Shown: positions 24,018 through 36,195, counted from the stretch's first letter. The stretch is DNA of 64,000 nucleotides from Monoplex corrugatus (GCA_030674185.1 CM060315.1:88508415-88572414); one strand, 5' to 3'. A program made the numbers and translations. The notes: a model not told the origin generated them from the sequence alone.

Positions 24018-25288
24018 GTAATTGGAAAAGTTATCAGAAGTCAGAACTGTAATTCTTTGGTAGCACAGAACAGACAGGCACACGAAAAAGTAATCCACAC
24101 AATCTCTCTCTCTCCCCTTTTCTTTCATTTTTTACGTGCCTGTAGCAGACAAGATAGATCATAGAGAGGACAGGTTTCTGTTATCCAATAGATGGCAAAC
24201 ATCAGACCTGGACAGACACTTGAAGTGTTTACTCTGTTTACAGCCACAGATGGAATAATTAGGAAAGATGTTTCCTCCAAACTAAGTGTCCCAGCAAACT
24301 GAGACTGGGCTGATCTTTAGCACAACTAGTCAAGTAGGCAGGACTTAAGATACGGATCACTTTAGTCCCAGGAATGCCATGATCAAGCAAACGCGTTAGA
24401 ATGATGAAACATCAACCTACTAACAGAGCTGTGAAGTGCCTCTTCAAACTAGCATGGATCACCATGCCTGTTCACTTTACTTGAAGTACTGGGGTGAGAC
24501 AGAAAGACATGTTGACGACTGATCGAGAAACAGTCACACAGTACAGATCATTCGATGATAAAATAGGGATAATGTGACAAAGAGGGGGGTGGGCGAGAGA
24601 GAGAGAGAGACAGAAAGAGCAGGAGGTGGTGGGAGATGCAATCTCCGTGAAATAGGCCCTATATAATCTAGACCTAGTTTTATGCAGACATATATGTGTA
24701 TGTATGTATGTGTGTAGGTACATGTGTATGTTACAGGCGCGTAAATATACACATGTAAACAGAGGCAGGGATATAAACCAAACTCTCGTGCACAAAAAAA
24801 AACACAACACACACACACAGAACATAATCATCGCGTTGTCCTCATCATCATTTTCCAAAATATTTTAAATGTCTATAGGGTAAACAGCACTCGGGGCAGG
24901 AAGATGTACAGAGTCAAGCGCCTGTGTTGATACGAAAATGTGCCTCAACAAGACCAGGTCGGAATAACCCAGGGAAGGGTACTCTGTTTTAAGTACAAAA
25001 AGTGTCTGTGAACCGGGTTTGAATTAATAAATGACCCCATTATGCTATGGTGGGATCATTCCACTGTAGTCTGAAATAAGTTTTGTCACTAAAGGGTGAG
25101 GGTTTGACTACAAGAATTTTTCAAAAGTACAGCGCACATATATGTGCACGCCGTAGGGAACGGAGCAATCAGCGCACGTATCAGGTGCACTCCGTAGGCA
25201 ACGAAGCAAGACAGTGCACGTATAGGTGCGCTCTGTAGGCAACGGAGCAAGACAGCGCACGTATAGGTGCGCTCCGTAGGGAAAGAGT
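24018..25288. repeat. Duplicated block A (second copy)
   Basis: A second copy of 17215-18510. It has four instead of three GCGCACGTATAGGTGCGC-type units at its end (about 25130-25285), lacks the long poly-G, and terminates at GGGAAAGAGTTAA. Confidence 0.85.
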
Positions 25289-25289
25289 T

Positions 25290-27340
25290 AAAACTATAAT
25301 AAAAGGTGAAAATATTCTACATATTTTCAGATAGATGGCAAAGCCATCTTCTTATCAATAAGCCTGGTGAGTCCTGCTTGAGGACTGTTGTGTTTTCATC
25401 TTCTTTTTTTTTTTTCTTTTCTTTTTTCTTTTACACTTCCCCCACCAATTATCAACATTAGGCCCAAAGATTCAGATACTATTCAATACAATCTGAATCC
25501 AGACTATCTGAATGGCAACCATACAAAGACATGAAACCCATGAACAAGCAGGACCAAAAGACCTTGCCAGCACATAGAATTTGCATGCAGACTTAAATAT
25601 GAAAAACAAATGCATCCGAAACACAACTGTGGAGTATATCTAGATTTTGGCTCCACAAAAACATAATCATACTCTACATAAAACTGGCCTACATTACCTA
25701 AAATTGCTACAAACTTAGTAACTAAGCACTTCTCATTTCCTTTGACTTGAGCATAGTGCAATTAATAGTCTCTACAGCCTACCTGTAACCTTATCAATCT
25801 TGGCAGAAAGCAAAAACACAGACAGCACAAGAAAGGTGAAAGAACCAGCAAGACAGAAAGGGAAAGAAAAGAGGAGACAACAGAAAACAGCAGAAACAAG
25901 AGCGACAACAGTCGTGAGCTGACATCTTTTTTTAGCATAGATGATAGAATTTTTGGAAGGCGGTAATATATTAGACTACCCCTCCCCAGCATACCCACGG
26001 TGGGTTATGATTCGTTAATTTTAAACGCTACATTATAACAACCAATCTTTATTTCATCCAAGTCCAGTCAAAATTATTCGACAACGTGTGCGGCAAGTTG
26101 TGGGTGATCTCAGTGCTGCCATAGCCTAGTTGAGTAGTTCTGCTCACAATCCAACCGTCTGCATTTTTCAATATAAAGATGCAATAAACTATTGCAAATG
26201 CAACTGTCCCACTGCCACAGGTTTCCACCTTTTCTTTCGTTCTTCGTCAATAATTCACGAGTAATTTTTAAGCATAGCCCTTTTCATTTGCGCCTCACTA
26301 ACTCCGTGAATACTCACTGCGTCCTCCCAGTCTTCCTCCATTTTCTTTCGTGTTGTACAAAACGAATGGTGCACAAATGGTCAGCCAGTACACGTGAAGA
26401 AAAGTTCGCGGAATGATACCAAACTTAGTTAAGTTTTCGCGCGGTGCCTAGCTGCCGTTATTTTGATTGGATAAACAACAAAATTGTTCATGTTCAACTA
26501 GATTCCATAAAATCAAGTTTCTCAATATTTCTATCACGGTAAAATTCCACATATCAAGATGAAATTGAAAAAGTGCTTGTTTTAGAATGTTTGTTTATTT
26601 CCATAAGTGCATGACATGCAGAATATAGCAGGCCCTATTTCATTCACGCAGAAACCGTCGCGGATCAATCCTTACTTTCGCTTTCTTGTCAACATCCGTT
26701 GGCTGTTGCTGTTTGCTACGAGAGTGTGTGTGTTCTCATACACTTCAGCCTTTTGCAACATCGTCAAACTATAGTTTATTATATATTCTGCCCGTTTAAT
26801 GACAACTTTCACGAGGTTGATGAGTTAGATTACTTTCTTTACTTAAAGGGCCATACAGTACATTTAGGCGCGTGCAGTTCTTGAAAATGAGACTCGTTGA
26901 TTTGTCTTGTGTGCCAGTCTCTAATTCTCCTTTCCAGTGCCCCCCCCCCCCCTTTTTTTTCTTTTTTTTGTATTATGTTATTATTTTTAACTTATATAGC
27001 TCTAGTATGGATGGATGCGTTCCGTGCAGCTTATCCTTCCTCGCCCCCCCCCCCCCCCCATTCTGTTCACCTCGGATCTCCTCTAATCCCGTCCCCTCAC
27101 CTCATTGTGCCAGGATTTCTTACTAATCTATAATAATGTTTGCCCCAACCCGAATCAAACATGCAGTCTAGTATGCATTCTAAGACTACACAGACCAAAT
27201 GCATAGGGACTAAACACAACCCAGGTAAACATGTTTTAGAAATGTATTTTTAACTCAGCTAATGTGGATCAAATTTGAAAATGTCTGATGATATTGGGTA
27301 ACCATCCCATCACCAAAACTATTCGAAAATCATTGACATC
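25290..27340. other. Unassigned stretch with diverged R1-like tail
   Basis: No gene was recognised. From about 25800 to 26006 there is purine-rich sequence ending in 'gcataCCCACGGTGGG' that resembles the 5' end of R1 in layout (AGCAAGACAGAAAGGGAAAG, then a GGCGGTAATATATTAGAC segment) but is strongly diverged. Poly-C/poly-T tracts lie at 26940-26970 and 27043-27058. Confidence 0.4.
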
Positions 27341-27345
27341 AACCG

Positions 27346-27760
27346 ATCATCATCATCATCAGGTGCCCTGCCGTATGGCGTTGGCGACCATGGACTTCCA
27401 ACCATCTCTATCTCTCGTTGCCCCCAGCATCTCCCCCACCCTCCTCATCCCCAACTACTCTGCAAGTCCGTCCAGCATTGTCTCCCTGGGTCTACCTGGT
27501 GCTCTCTTTCCCTCCAGCTTTCCCGTTGTGACCAGGTGCTCCAAATCCCCCTTCCTCATAAAATGGCCTATAAATGTTGCTTGTCTTTTCCTAATCTTCC
27601 TTATGAGTGATCTACTTGTGTCTGCCTCCATCAAGACTGTCTCGTTTGTTTTCTTTGCTGTCCATGGAACTCTCAACATTCTTCTGAGAAACCACATCTC
27701 GGCTGCCTCGATCCTGCTCTGGCTTTGCTTGCTGACTGTCCACGACCTTGCATCCATACA
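27346..27760 (-). mobile_element. 3' fragment of RTE-like LINE (same subfamily as 13.1-15.0 kb)
   Basis: The minus-strand frame encodes the C-terminal end of the ORF: WTVSKQSQSRIEAAEMWFLR, MLRVPWTAKKTNETVL, then TFIGHFMRKGDLEHLVTTGK and LEGKRAPGRPRETMLDG. It terminates in a (CATCAT)n/(ATG)n tail at 27346-27361. The frame is more intact than in the 13.1 kb copy. It is 5' truncated near 27760, so the catalytic core is missing. Confidence 0.85.
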
Positions 27761-27989
27761 ACAACCGATATTCCGCGTAAATATTTGATGAAACAGGTTA
27801 ACTAACAGAAAAAAGGCCTGTTAATTTCAGTTAGTACAAAGTTGTGCTTTGAAAATTCTGTACTTTCATATGTAAACAGAGAAACACAAACGTGACACTG
27901 CACTGCAGTCATATGCTGATCCTGGGAACAAGAGCCTAAATTTCACACTTTTATTGGAGTTTGGAGATGTTCGGATTTCTTCTCAACTG

Positions 27990-28110
27990 GACAATTCCAC
28001 ATTCACTCCACCCAAATCTACCAGCAGTTGTCTGGCAAATTCCCTGAACCTACAAAACCTGATGTGCTGGCAAGGTCTTGAAATGAAGACATGGGAAGGG
28101 AGAAGAGACC
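27990..28110 (-). repeat. T2 SINE body fragment without tRNA head
   Basis: The segment 'acaattccacattcactccacccaaatctaccagcag' through 'ctggcaaggtcttgaaatg' matches the body of the T2 SINEs at 47.7, 48.2 and 51.6 kb. Confidence 0.6.
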
Positions 28111-28255
28111 TGTGAAAAACTTGACACAACTGGGGAACAACCTGAATTTTTCAATTAGTTCACTGTGACAAAATAAACAACTACCAAAATATAGCTTGAC
28201 CATCTTGTTTGACCTTTTGATTCCTTCACCCTATCTACCAGCATCCTGCATTATT

Positions 28256-28745
28256 AGCCATGGTCTCACCTGTCTCACCTGTCAACGTCACCGTGTTCGA
28301 TGTTGGCTGCTGCACATCTGGATGCCACCATCTCCCTCCAGGCCGCTCTGTCTTGACTCTTGTGGACAATTTCTTGATTATTTAGGCCACTGATGTTGGT
28401 CATATTCTCGGTGTATGAGATTGGAGGTCTGTCATCCTTCCTTTTTTTTGCCACCGTTTTTCCTTGAAAGAGGTTGCCATGAGGTCCGTGTTCTTGTTGT
28501 GTGACACATGGCCAATGTATTTTAGTCTTCTCTTGTTGATGTCTGCTAGTAGTTTTCTGGTGGTATCAAGTTCTTCCTGGACACTTTCATTAGTTTTCCT
28601 GTCTGTCCATTTGACGCGTAGTAGTCTCCTATACAACCACATCTCTGCTGTCTCGATTCTTCTGCAATCAGTTTTTCTCAGAGTCCAGGCTTTGCAGCCA
28701 TAAATCATGACTGGCCAGATAAACATTTTACAAGTATTAGCCGTG
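28256..28745 (-). mobile_element. 3' fragment of another RTE-like LINE
   Basis: Minus-strand coding remnant: MIYGCKAWTLRKTDCRRIET, AEMWLYRRLLRVKWTDRKTN, ESVQEELDTTRKLLADINKR, RLKYIGHVSHNKNTDLM. This is the C-terminal region after the RT palm. It is a different subfamily from the 27.3 kb fragment. Diverged family-M MITE pieces lie on both sides (28205-28250 and 28765-29025), so it may have inserted into such an element. Confidence 0.8.
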
Positions 28746-28764
28746 ATATGTAGCAAAAATATGA

Positions 28765-29025
28765 ATCTTTTCACTCCCTCACCCCATCCACCAGTTATCT
28801 GCATTATAAGCTCCGACATTAAACCAAACATTAACCCTTTTCACTCCTTCACTGTACCAGTTTTCTGCATCATCAGCTCTGAAAGCAGATCTAAAACCTA
28901 ACCCATTTGGTGCTGCATCGTTGCTATAGCTTCCTGCAAGCTTCCTAAAACTGGTGGATAGGGAGAGGGAGACAATGCATCCAGTTTTTCAGCTGGTAGA
29001 TAGGGTGAGGGGAGTCAAAAGATAA
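28765..29025. mobile_element. Diverged foldback MITE (family M) remnants
   Basis: Several decayed modules are visible: 'cactccctcaccccatccaccag', 'TTAACCCTTTTCACTCCTTCAC' and the inverted 'ctggtggatagggagagggag' and 'ggtagatagggtgaggggagtcaaaag'. Clear TTAA ends are not preserved. A solo left end (TTAACCCTTTGACTCCCGCA) follows at about 29097. Confidence 0.6.
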
Positions 29026-29402
29026 CCTCGAATGAGAAAGAGGCAGTGCCTACTGTGACCTAAAAATGGGGTTATACCCTGTCACATGTATGTGGTTAAC
29101 CCTTTGACTCCCGCAACCTGTCCACCAGCATCAATCAAGAGTAGATTTCTTTAGAAGTTTAACACCACCTTTTTTGAGCTGTCTTGGAAAGGAGTCTGAC
29201 AATTATTCACAACAGGATTTGCTAGTCAATGACGGGAGGATCTCATCCAAGCACTCTGGTAGCAAAGATGTTGGATAGGATCAAGATAACAATGGTTTGG
29301 ATTTTGAAATTATCATTCACAGTTCATGCTCTGAGGTAGGTAATACCATATACTCTGTCTAGATCTTGAAATGAGGGAGTAGGCCTGGCAGAGGAGACCA
29401 GT

Positions 29403-29520
29403 TTCAGTTTCAATTTCTCAAGATGACGTCTCAGCGCTCGGAATGAATTCCATATGCACTAACGTCACAGAAGCCATGTGATGGAGAAGATCCAGAACAA
29501 GCCTTAAGCCTGCACATAAA
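29403..29520 (-). repeat. SINE fragment with TTTCA-repeat tail
   Basis: The segment from 'cagtttcagtttcaatttctcaag' through 'gaattccatatgcactaac' recurs at 48925-49080. On the minus strand it ends in repeated TGAAAC units, a typical SINE/LINE tail. Confidence 0.55.
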
Positions 29521-29569
29521 TCCACGAGCTGGCCAGGTCCCAAGGTCCTACCTAGATAGTTCCATAACC

Positions 29570-30170
29570 CTGGGGTATTAGGGGAGTGAGGTGGCAGAGA
29601 TCTCAACCCTTCCTGGGGCCAGCACCACAAAGGCTGCACCCACCCTCTCTCCCTCGCTTCAAATTCATATTTATATTCACTTTTTTTTTTCACCAAGTTT
29701 TCAGAAAGGCAAGAAGGCTAATTGGTCTTCAAGGGGTGGGACCTGGGAAATCAGCCTATCTCTCCAATGTTTTATACAAGGTAGCCGGGCAATGCCCTGC
29801 TCATCGTGATTTTCAACTGCCATGGAATCTTTAGCGTGCGCAGCCAGAATGCACATGGGTCCAACTCATTTTTCGTCCCCTCTGAAGGATTTTACTTCAG
29901 TTCAATTTTCTGGTCAAACTGAAGAGAAAAGTCGAGGCCTCTACAGGGAACAAACCCTGGAACATTGTTGTTATTGGCAGACGAACGTCTGCACCATTCT
30001 GACTCCACCAGAATGATTGGAGCTTTAAGATGAGCAGCGAACAGGCCCAGTTGTTATGTTCCAGGCTGGGACTGAACTCAAAGACATCAGATCTTAGAAT
30101 CATGTCACCAGAGCCAACCAACCTCCTGAAAAACCAGTGGCCTTCCGGAGGACTGATCCCACAAGCCCTG
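29570..30170. repeat. Mosaic of SINE fragments
   Basis: A piece near 29580-29665 ('ggggagtgaggtggcagag...cctggggccagcaccacaaag') is shared with 32876-32960. A piece near 29995-30120 ('ccaccagaatgattggagc', 'ctgggactgaactcaaag') matches the T2 SINE head on the minus strand. No complete element was resolved. Confidence 0.5.
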
Positions 30171-30434
30171 CATTACTTGCAAGGCAATCTACATTTGTAG
30201 AGCTAATGAAGCCAGTAACATGCCCTAGTCTCTCATGGTTTTGTATAGCACTTGACCAACCGACGTATAAAAGTCTAGTTTTGTTACCACTCATTTTCGT
30301 AAATTCTTTGACAGCTGCGCTGCACGTGCTTGGTGCCCTGGAATTTTGGTCATTGCTGGGTGAATGCTTTGGTGAATAATTAGAGTACATGCTTTGGTTC
30401 AATTCTTGTATCAGGATTTGGTGCCTTATACATG

Positions 30435-31060
30435 TAAATATCATTATTGTTATTTAGGTTTTTGTTAAATAGGTTTCTTCCTCTTCTTCTCTGCTGTCTC
30501 ACTTGTGCTTTAGTCTCAAGATTGAAATAGATGGTCTTCTGAAGCACATCCACAGGCCCGTACAGCTTCTCCCACAGGTTCACGGTTGTTGAGAACATCT
30601 CCTCCCTCAGAAGCCAGTAGCTCTCAGAGTCCAGGACCATGTGTTCTGCTGTCTGGTCAACTTCTCCACATGGGCACCAGGGGTGGGGGTGGGGACGGTA
30701 CAAGTCAGAAGCACTTGTTCAAATAATGGTTCAGACTGTGGTGCTCAGTCTGCAGGTGGAGGATAATGACTTGCTTCTGTCATGTAGCTGTTGGGTAACT
30801 GTCACGTGACTGGGGTACTCTGAAGAGAGTTGATAATGGTTTTCGTCACTGTAAATCTGATATTGCTGTTTTTCTGTTCGTGCTCTGATCCCAGCTTCGC
30901 CATTTTGTCCACCTCTTCATTTCCTTGGATACTCCAGTGTGGGGGGATCCACTGCAGTGCCTGTCTGGTGCACCTGATGCTTTGCAATGCTTCTTGCGAT
31001 GTGCCAACTTACTTCCGGTGTTTGCTTCCAGGGATGACATGGCATGGCATTTGTAAGGAA
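30435..31060 (-). mobile_element. Jockey-like LINE fragment: RNase H and post-RNase H cysteine domain
   Basis: The minus strand encodes an RNase H C-terminal motif (QWIPPHWSIQGNEEVDKMAK, about 30890-30950). Lower down it encodes the zinc-like segment CPCGEVDQTAEHMVLDS with EKLYGPVDVLQKTIYF (about 30530-30680), as in Jockey/I-group elements where RNase H follows RT. The two parts lie in different frames. The reverse transcriptase is absent. This is a relic. Confidence 0.75.
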
Positions 31061-31139
31061 GTGTAATATGCTTATATGACAGAGTAGCAAGGTAAGACAG
31101 GTCCAGTTGGATCTGGATCTAATGCTACTATCCTTAAGA

Positions 31140-32058
31140 AATAAAAGTGTTTAATTGACAAAAAGTGTTTTGAAGTAAAAAGACAAAATAAAAGTGTTTT
31201 GAAGTTAAAAAAGAGCCAATAAAGTTTGAATTAAAAGACAAAATAAAAGTTTTGAAGTTAAAAAAACAGAGCCAAAATAAAGTTTTTGAAGTTAAAAAAG
31301 ACCAAAATAAAAGTGTTTTAAGTTAAAAAAGAGCAAAATAAAAGTTTTTGAAGTTAAAAACAGAGCCAATAAGTGTTTTGAAGTTAAAAAAGAGCCAAAA
31401 TAAAAGTGTTTTGAAGTTAAAAAAGAGCAAATAAAGTGTTGAAGTTAAAAAGAGCCAAATAAAAGTGTTTAAAGTTAAAAAGAGCAAAATAAAGTGTTTG
31501 AAGTTAAAAAAAGAGCCAAAATAAAAGTGTTTTAAAGTTAAAAAAGAGCCAAAATAAAAGTGTTTTGAAGTTAAAAAAAAGAGCCAAAATAAAAGTGTTT
31601 TGAAAGTTAAAAAAAGAGCCAAAATAAAAAGCGTTTTGAAGTTAAAAAAAAGAGCCAAAATAAAAGTGTTTTGAAGTTAAAAAAAGACAAAATAAAAAGT
31701 GTTTTGAAGTTAAAAAAAAGAGCCAAAATAAAAGTGTTTTGAAGTTAAAAAAGAGACAAAAGAGTTTTGAAGTTAAAAAAGAGACAAAATAAAAAGTGTT
31801 TTGAAGTTAAAAAAGAGACAAAATAAAAAGTGTTTTGAAGTTAAAAAAGAGACAAAATAAAAAGTGTTTTGAAGTTAAAAAAGAGACAAAATAAAAAGTG
31901 TTTTGAAGTTAAAAAAAGAGACAAAAGAGTTTTGAAGTTAAAAAAGAGACAAAATAAAAAGTGTTTTGAAGTTAAAAAAAAAGAGCCAAAATAAAAAGTG
32001 TTTTGAAGTTAAAAAAAGAGACAAAAGAGTTTTGAAGTTAAAAAAGAGACAAAATAAA
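31140..32058. repeat. ~34-bp AT-rich minisatellite, about 25-27 units
   Basis: Units of the form AAAAGTGTTTTGAAGTTAAA plus AAAGAGCCAAAAT. The left part (31140-31500) shows many single-base losses in A and T runs; the right part (from about 31660) is more regular, with an AGAGACAAAA variant. Minus-strand open frames rich in Phe/Leu (for example 31323-31658) come from the repeat and are not genes. Confidence 0.95.
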
Positions 32059-32384
32059 AGAGAACAAGGAGACAGCAGGCCAGACAGACAGCAGCAATCA
32101 ATTCAAAATAAACAGGTACAGAATGTGGTGCATTTTAAACAATGAACTTTATTGGGTACTAGACACGATAGGTCACCGTGAAATAATGCAGCACAACTGT
32201 ATCAAAACTACACTACCACAAAGCATCTCATTACACTTTTCAGGAAGTTTGTGGATACTAACATGTAGCCTGTCCTTAAAACTTCTCATCAAGTCTGTTC
32301 ACTATCCTGAAAAGCTATATGTTGGTGTGAAATCCAGAAAAAAATTATTTACAATTACTGCAGGCCTGCTTGTTTTGTAAGGAG

Positions 32385-32640
32385 GGATGACTGGCATGAC
32401 AGTCCAGCATTTAGGTGATGGGAATCCCAATCAGAAGGTGTGGGTTCGATCCAGTCTGGTGGATAAGGTGTGGAGATTTTTCTGATCTTCCAGGTGAGTA
32501 TATGTGCAATCCTGCTAGCGCCTGCAACCGCTGCAAGTGAACACACAAGCAGAACGTCCAATACATATATATGTCGAAGATCGTGTAAACTGTGACAGTG
32601 TTTGGTGACTTATGGGAACACAAAAACACATAGCAGGGGT
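32385..32640 (+). repeat. tRNA-derived SINE (family T1)
   Basis: The plus-strand tRNA-like head has a B box GGGTTCGATCC at about 32442-32452 and an A-box-like region about 45 bp upstream. It is followed by the body segments 'ggagatttttctgatcttccaggtgag', 'cctgctagcgcctg' and 'gtttggtgacttatgggaac'. RNA polymerase III internal promoters of this type define tRNA SINEs. Confidence 0.75.
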
Positions 32641-32875
32641 GCCCTGCACAAGATGTGAGTATACCAAATAAGCAGCAAGATGTTTGTTTAAAAACGGGGT
32701 AAAAAGATGAGTGGTTTTGTGTTTAAAAACACCTTAGTTTTACTTAATGTCATTATGCACACATTTCATTATGCAACCCATACCCAATATCATTCTAAAA
32801 CTCTCACAGTATTAAAATAATTAGTGTGTGGACTGTTGTCCCTCTATAGATTAAGTCAAAAAAGATTGTCCTGTA

Positions 32876-33115
32876 ATCCTGAGGTTGTAGGGGAGTGAGG
32901 TGGTAGAGACCTCAACTTTTCTTGGGGCCAGCATTACAAGGGCGGTGCCCATCTCCTCTCCCTTGCTGTTTTACCTGTCCCAAACCGTGAAGAAAGTCGG
33001 GTACCCTGATCGAGGCCACACACACATGGAAAGTTCCAGGGGTGTGATCTGCAGCTGTGCAAACTCATTCAGGCAGACTGGAATGTGAGTGCTCTACCTG
33101 TATGCCGACGAAACC
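32876..33115 (+). repeat. Dispersed SINE-like repeat (family C)
   Basis: 'ggggagtgaggtggtagagacctcaac' and 'ggggccagcattacaagggcggtgcccatctcctc' are shared with 29580, 3895-3990 and 56990. The start resembles a tRNA A box (GAGGTGGTAGAGACCTC). The copy ends near 'ctctacctgtatgccg'. Confidence 0.5.
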
Positions 33116-34270
33116 TAATTAAAGAGGGAAGAAATGGACAAAACAACACTCTGTCAACCGCCATTTCCATTTCATGTACACTATAAGGAAAGAGAATTTA
33201 TTGCATCTCAAACTTTACAGCAACTCACCAACTTACTGTTAAAAGATCATTCAGGTTATAAAACAAATTACAATTGACTGCCATCAACATACTTACCTTT
33301 CTCCACATTTGATGTGTTACCATAATACTAAGTACAGTGCATCTCTTTCTGTCATCACGAGCAAAAACTAGACAGGCTGTACCATGTGCTAAAACAATCC
33401 CAACAAGCAACATACGAAATAACCACAAACATTCCAACGAACATACTGTCCAGAACATAATACATTAATGATTTGTTTCTTTTGGACAAAATGTGTAATA
33501 CTGTTCATATCAACGAATATTTCACAAAATCAATACAAGTAATGAGGGCAGACATACTGTAAAGCAGCTGAACAATACTTTTCATAATTGTTTAAAGCCC
33601 ATAAAAAGCTCCTTGTGTACGCTGGAACTGCATTCCATGACTATACATACAGTGTCTCACATGTGTTGATTGGCAATGGATTCTGGCAACACTTGTGAGA
33701 CACACTACAGTATGTGTAATAAAAGGGAAGTTTCCAAAAGACAGCAAAAATTAATTCAGTGAGGATCTAATTATGCATGCAACGACTATTCAGTTGATCA
33801 CACAGACTAGATGATTTTCTTCCGAACAGAATTTATCCGCACAAAACACAGATTGCTCTTCCCAAGGAAGAGAATGCCTCCTTAGTACAGCACTATCTTT
33901 TTTTGTTGTTGTTCTTCTTCAAGGATCATTGCACTTACTTTTTTCCCTTTGTGCTCACATTTTTTGGAGAAGATGGGGCCTGGGCCCATTTTCTACATCA
34001 TCTTAATGACTACAAAAGCTGGGAAAGTTTTTACAATGTTATGATGATGGTGATGATGAGGATGATAATCATGATAATCATGTTAGGGAGTTCCATCAAG
34101 CATTGAGACTGTATGACAAGGCTATACTCCACACTTACTATCATGACATATTCTGGCATCAACCAAACATGAGAGATACCTGTGGTGCTGGGCAGGAGAT
34201 CTGAGCAACACCCCCCATGACGCATATGTGAAGACGATGAAACTCGACAATGTACCAACTCTCTAGACAG
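33115..34270. other. Unassigned stretch
   Basis: No gene was recognised. A 'gatgatggtgatgatgagg' simple tract lies at about 34041-34085. Frames are short with no family features. Confidence 0.45.
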
Positions 34271-34779
34271 ACTGAAGAAAGGAACGAAGAAGACACCTGC
34301 CATCTCCAACTCTAAACAAGCCATTACTTGCGCATGGAAGAAACAAGATTGGTCCTTCATGACAAAACTGAAGTTTTACACCGATTCCAAACAGATGAAC
34401 ACAATGCAAAGTAGGATGATAACAATGGACTCAACACATAACAACTGCACACAAGAAACACACAGAACAGAGAAAATGGAATGACTTCATCTATAAACTG
34501 AGAGAATGATCAAAACTCATGCACGAATCACCACAAAATTAAACACAGTCTCAATCTCTCATATGTTCCAGAATCCTGAAGGAATTCTGGGAAGGAAAAT
34601 CAAATGTTAGTCTGTGGGTATTTCATGGAAAACTGGGCATAAAAGTCCTTCTGGTTTACAGTTGTGCATCACCACTGGCCGACAGTAATCAGAAATAGTT
34701 CATAGAGGACTACAAGCATGCTTTACAGATCTTTTCTTCAACAAGCAGGAGGACCATCTGGGAAACTGAATAACATACC

Positions 34780-35295
34780 TGACAGTGTGGCCAAATCTAC
34801 CTTGAAAGACCTAACAGAACTAGCATAGGCCTACAGCATGCAAAGTACAACACTATGAATTCCTGCCCACTGTCGCATCTGGGGAATCAACAGGCAGACT
34901 CTGGTGGAGGCAGGAAGCAGACTACAACAGCAGCAACACCTCATCTCCTTCAGATAGGTGAACACCATCATAAACAGAAACTTCCACCCTGAACATGACA
35001 GAAACGATTCTATCCATTTACTTAAGTGACACCAAGAAATCCCCATCTTCTGCCTGAGGACCGGACACTGCCACATACTTCAGCACATGTCCCTAGCAGG
35101 GCTGTCCCACACAGATGAACGTCAACACCAGATAAGGACCTTGGTCTCCAGAGCACATCCCACAGTTTCGCCCACTGTTCAGATACAAAAGAAATGAAAA
35201 GTAGTCAAATGGAGCACCTCTGGAAGACCAGCTCTGGGGCAACAAAGAACACTTGATGAAAACCGCATCCTCCATAAAGACCAGAATGACCATTT
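34780..35295 (+). mobile_element. Decayed Jockey-like LINE fragment, RNase H region
   Basis: The plus-strand remnant IPAHCRIWGINRQTLVEAGS (about 34860-34925) matches the RNase H motif pattern P-H-C-x-I-x-G-N with decay. It is followed by IFCLRTGHCHILQHMSLAGL and SHTDE (about 35040-35120), the post-RNase H 'RTGHC..H' segment of this group. In-frame stops are frequent. Upstream sequence from about 34270 may belong to the same element but could not be aligned by eye. Confidence 0.65.
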
Positions 35296-35682
35296 GAGGC
35301 GTAGCCATGCTTCAACACAAACAACAACAACAACAAACCTAAACCAAACACAAGTGCAGTGACCAAACTCTACATGATACAGATACTCACACAGAATTAC
35401 ACCCCACCTCTTCTGGTCTCACCTTTCCCCATTCTGCAAGTCATCCAACTTCCTCCACTCGCACCTCCTCATGATGATATGGTTTTCTTCTTTTTTCTCT
35501 TTAAAAAAAATTCAGAACAATACTGATGGCAATTGTGATGAAAAACAACAAGCTGATGAAACAAGTATACAAAAACAGAAACAAACAAGAACGCCATGCT
35601 CAATTTATGTACAAAAATGTGAAAAGTGTACGAAAATCAGGCAAAAGACATGTGCAACTATTTCATGAACAGGACAGGCATG

Positions 35683-36140
35683 ACGGTCAAGTGTGTTGGA
35701 TATCGGACAGCCAAGCACAGAGTCTGGGTTTGATCTTGTCTGGGTACTGCCTAGTAGGTGAAGGGTGGTGATTTTTGTGACGATAACTTACCGGAATCTT
35801 GCCATTCCTAGCGTATGAATATTTATGAGATGACGTCTGAGTGTAAAGGTCGGACATGCGCAGTAAATCGAGAGACGCACTTCCTACCAACAGCGATCGT
35901 TCGTGCGATCATCTCAGTTCAGTTCTTCGACAATAGTTATTGTATGAACTCCCTGAGCTGAGATACGATACAATTTTTACCATTCTCCAAGTCAATATTT
36001 TCAGACCTGCCAGTCTCAGTCCCCTTCATGTTTATACACATACAGAGCATCAAGTATACACATGTCAAAGACCTGTATGCTAGGCAGCATTTGGTGGCTT
36101 CTGGAAACATGAAAAACAACCAGCATGCATTGTGCATCCA
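35683..36140 (+). repeat. T1 SINE split by a ~190 bp insertion
   Basis: The head (35683-35778) has the B-box-like GGGTTTGATCTTGTCTGGG and 'gaagggtggtgattttt'. The body resumes near 35970 with 'tttttaccattctccaagtcaat', 'cagacctgccag', 'catgtcaaagacctg' and 'ggtggcttctggaaacatg'. The 35779-35965 piece between them has no match in other T1 copies and looks like a younger insertion of unknown type. Confidence 0.6.
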
Positions 36141-36195
36141 TGCATTAAAACAATTGCTTGCAAAGCGCCACCCCGAATTGTTGTTATTGTTGATT

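Noticed and set aside
31323..31658. Phe/Leu-rich membrane-like ORF on the minus strand
   Set aside because: It is entirely within the 34-bp AT-rich minisatellite.
32442..32452. Perfect B box suggesting a functional tRNA gene
   Set aside because: No acceptor-stem complementarity or terminator at tRNA distance. The downstream sequence matches a SINE body found elsewhere in the window.
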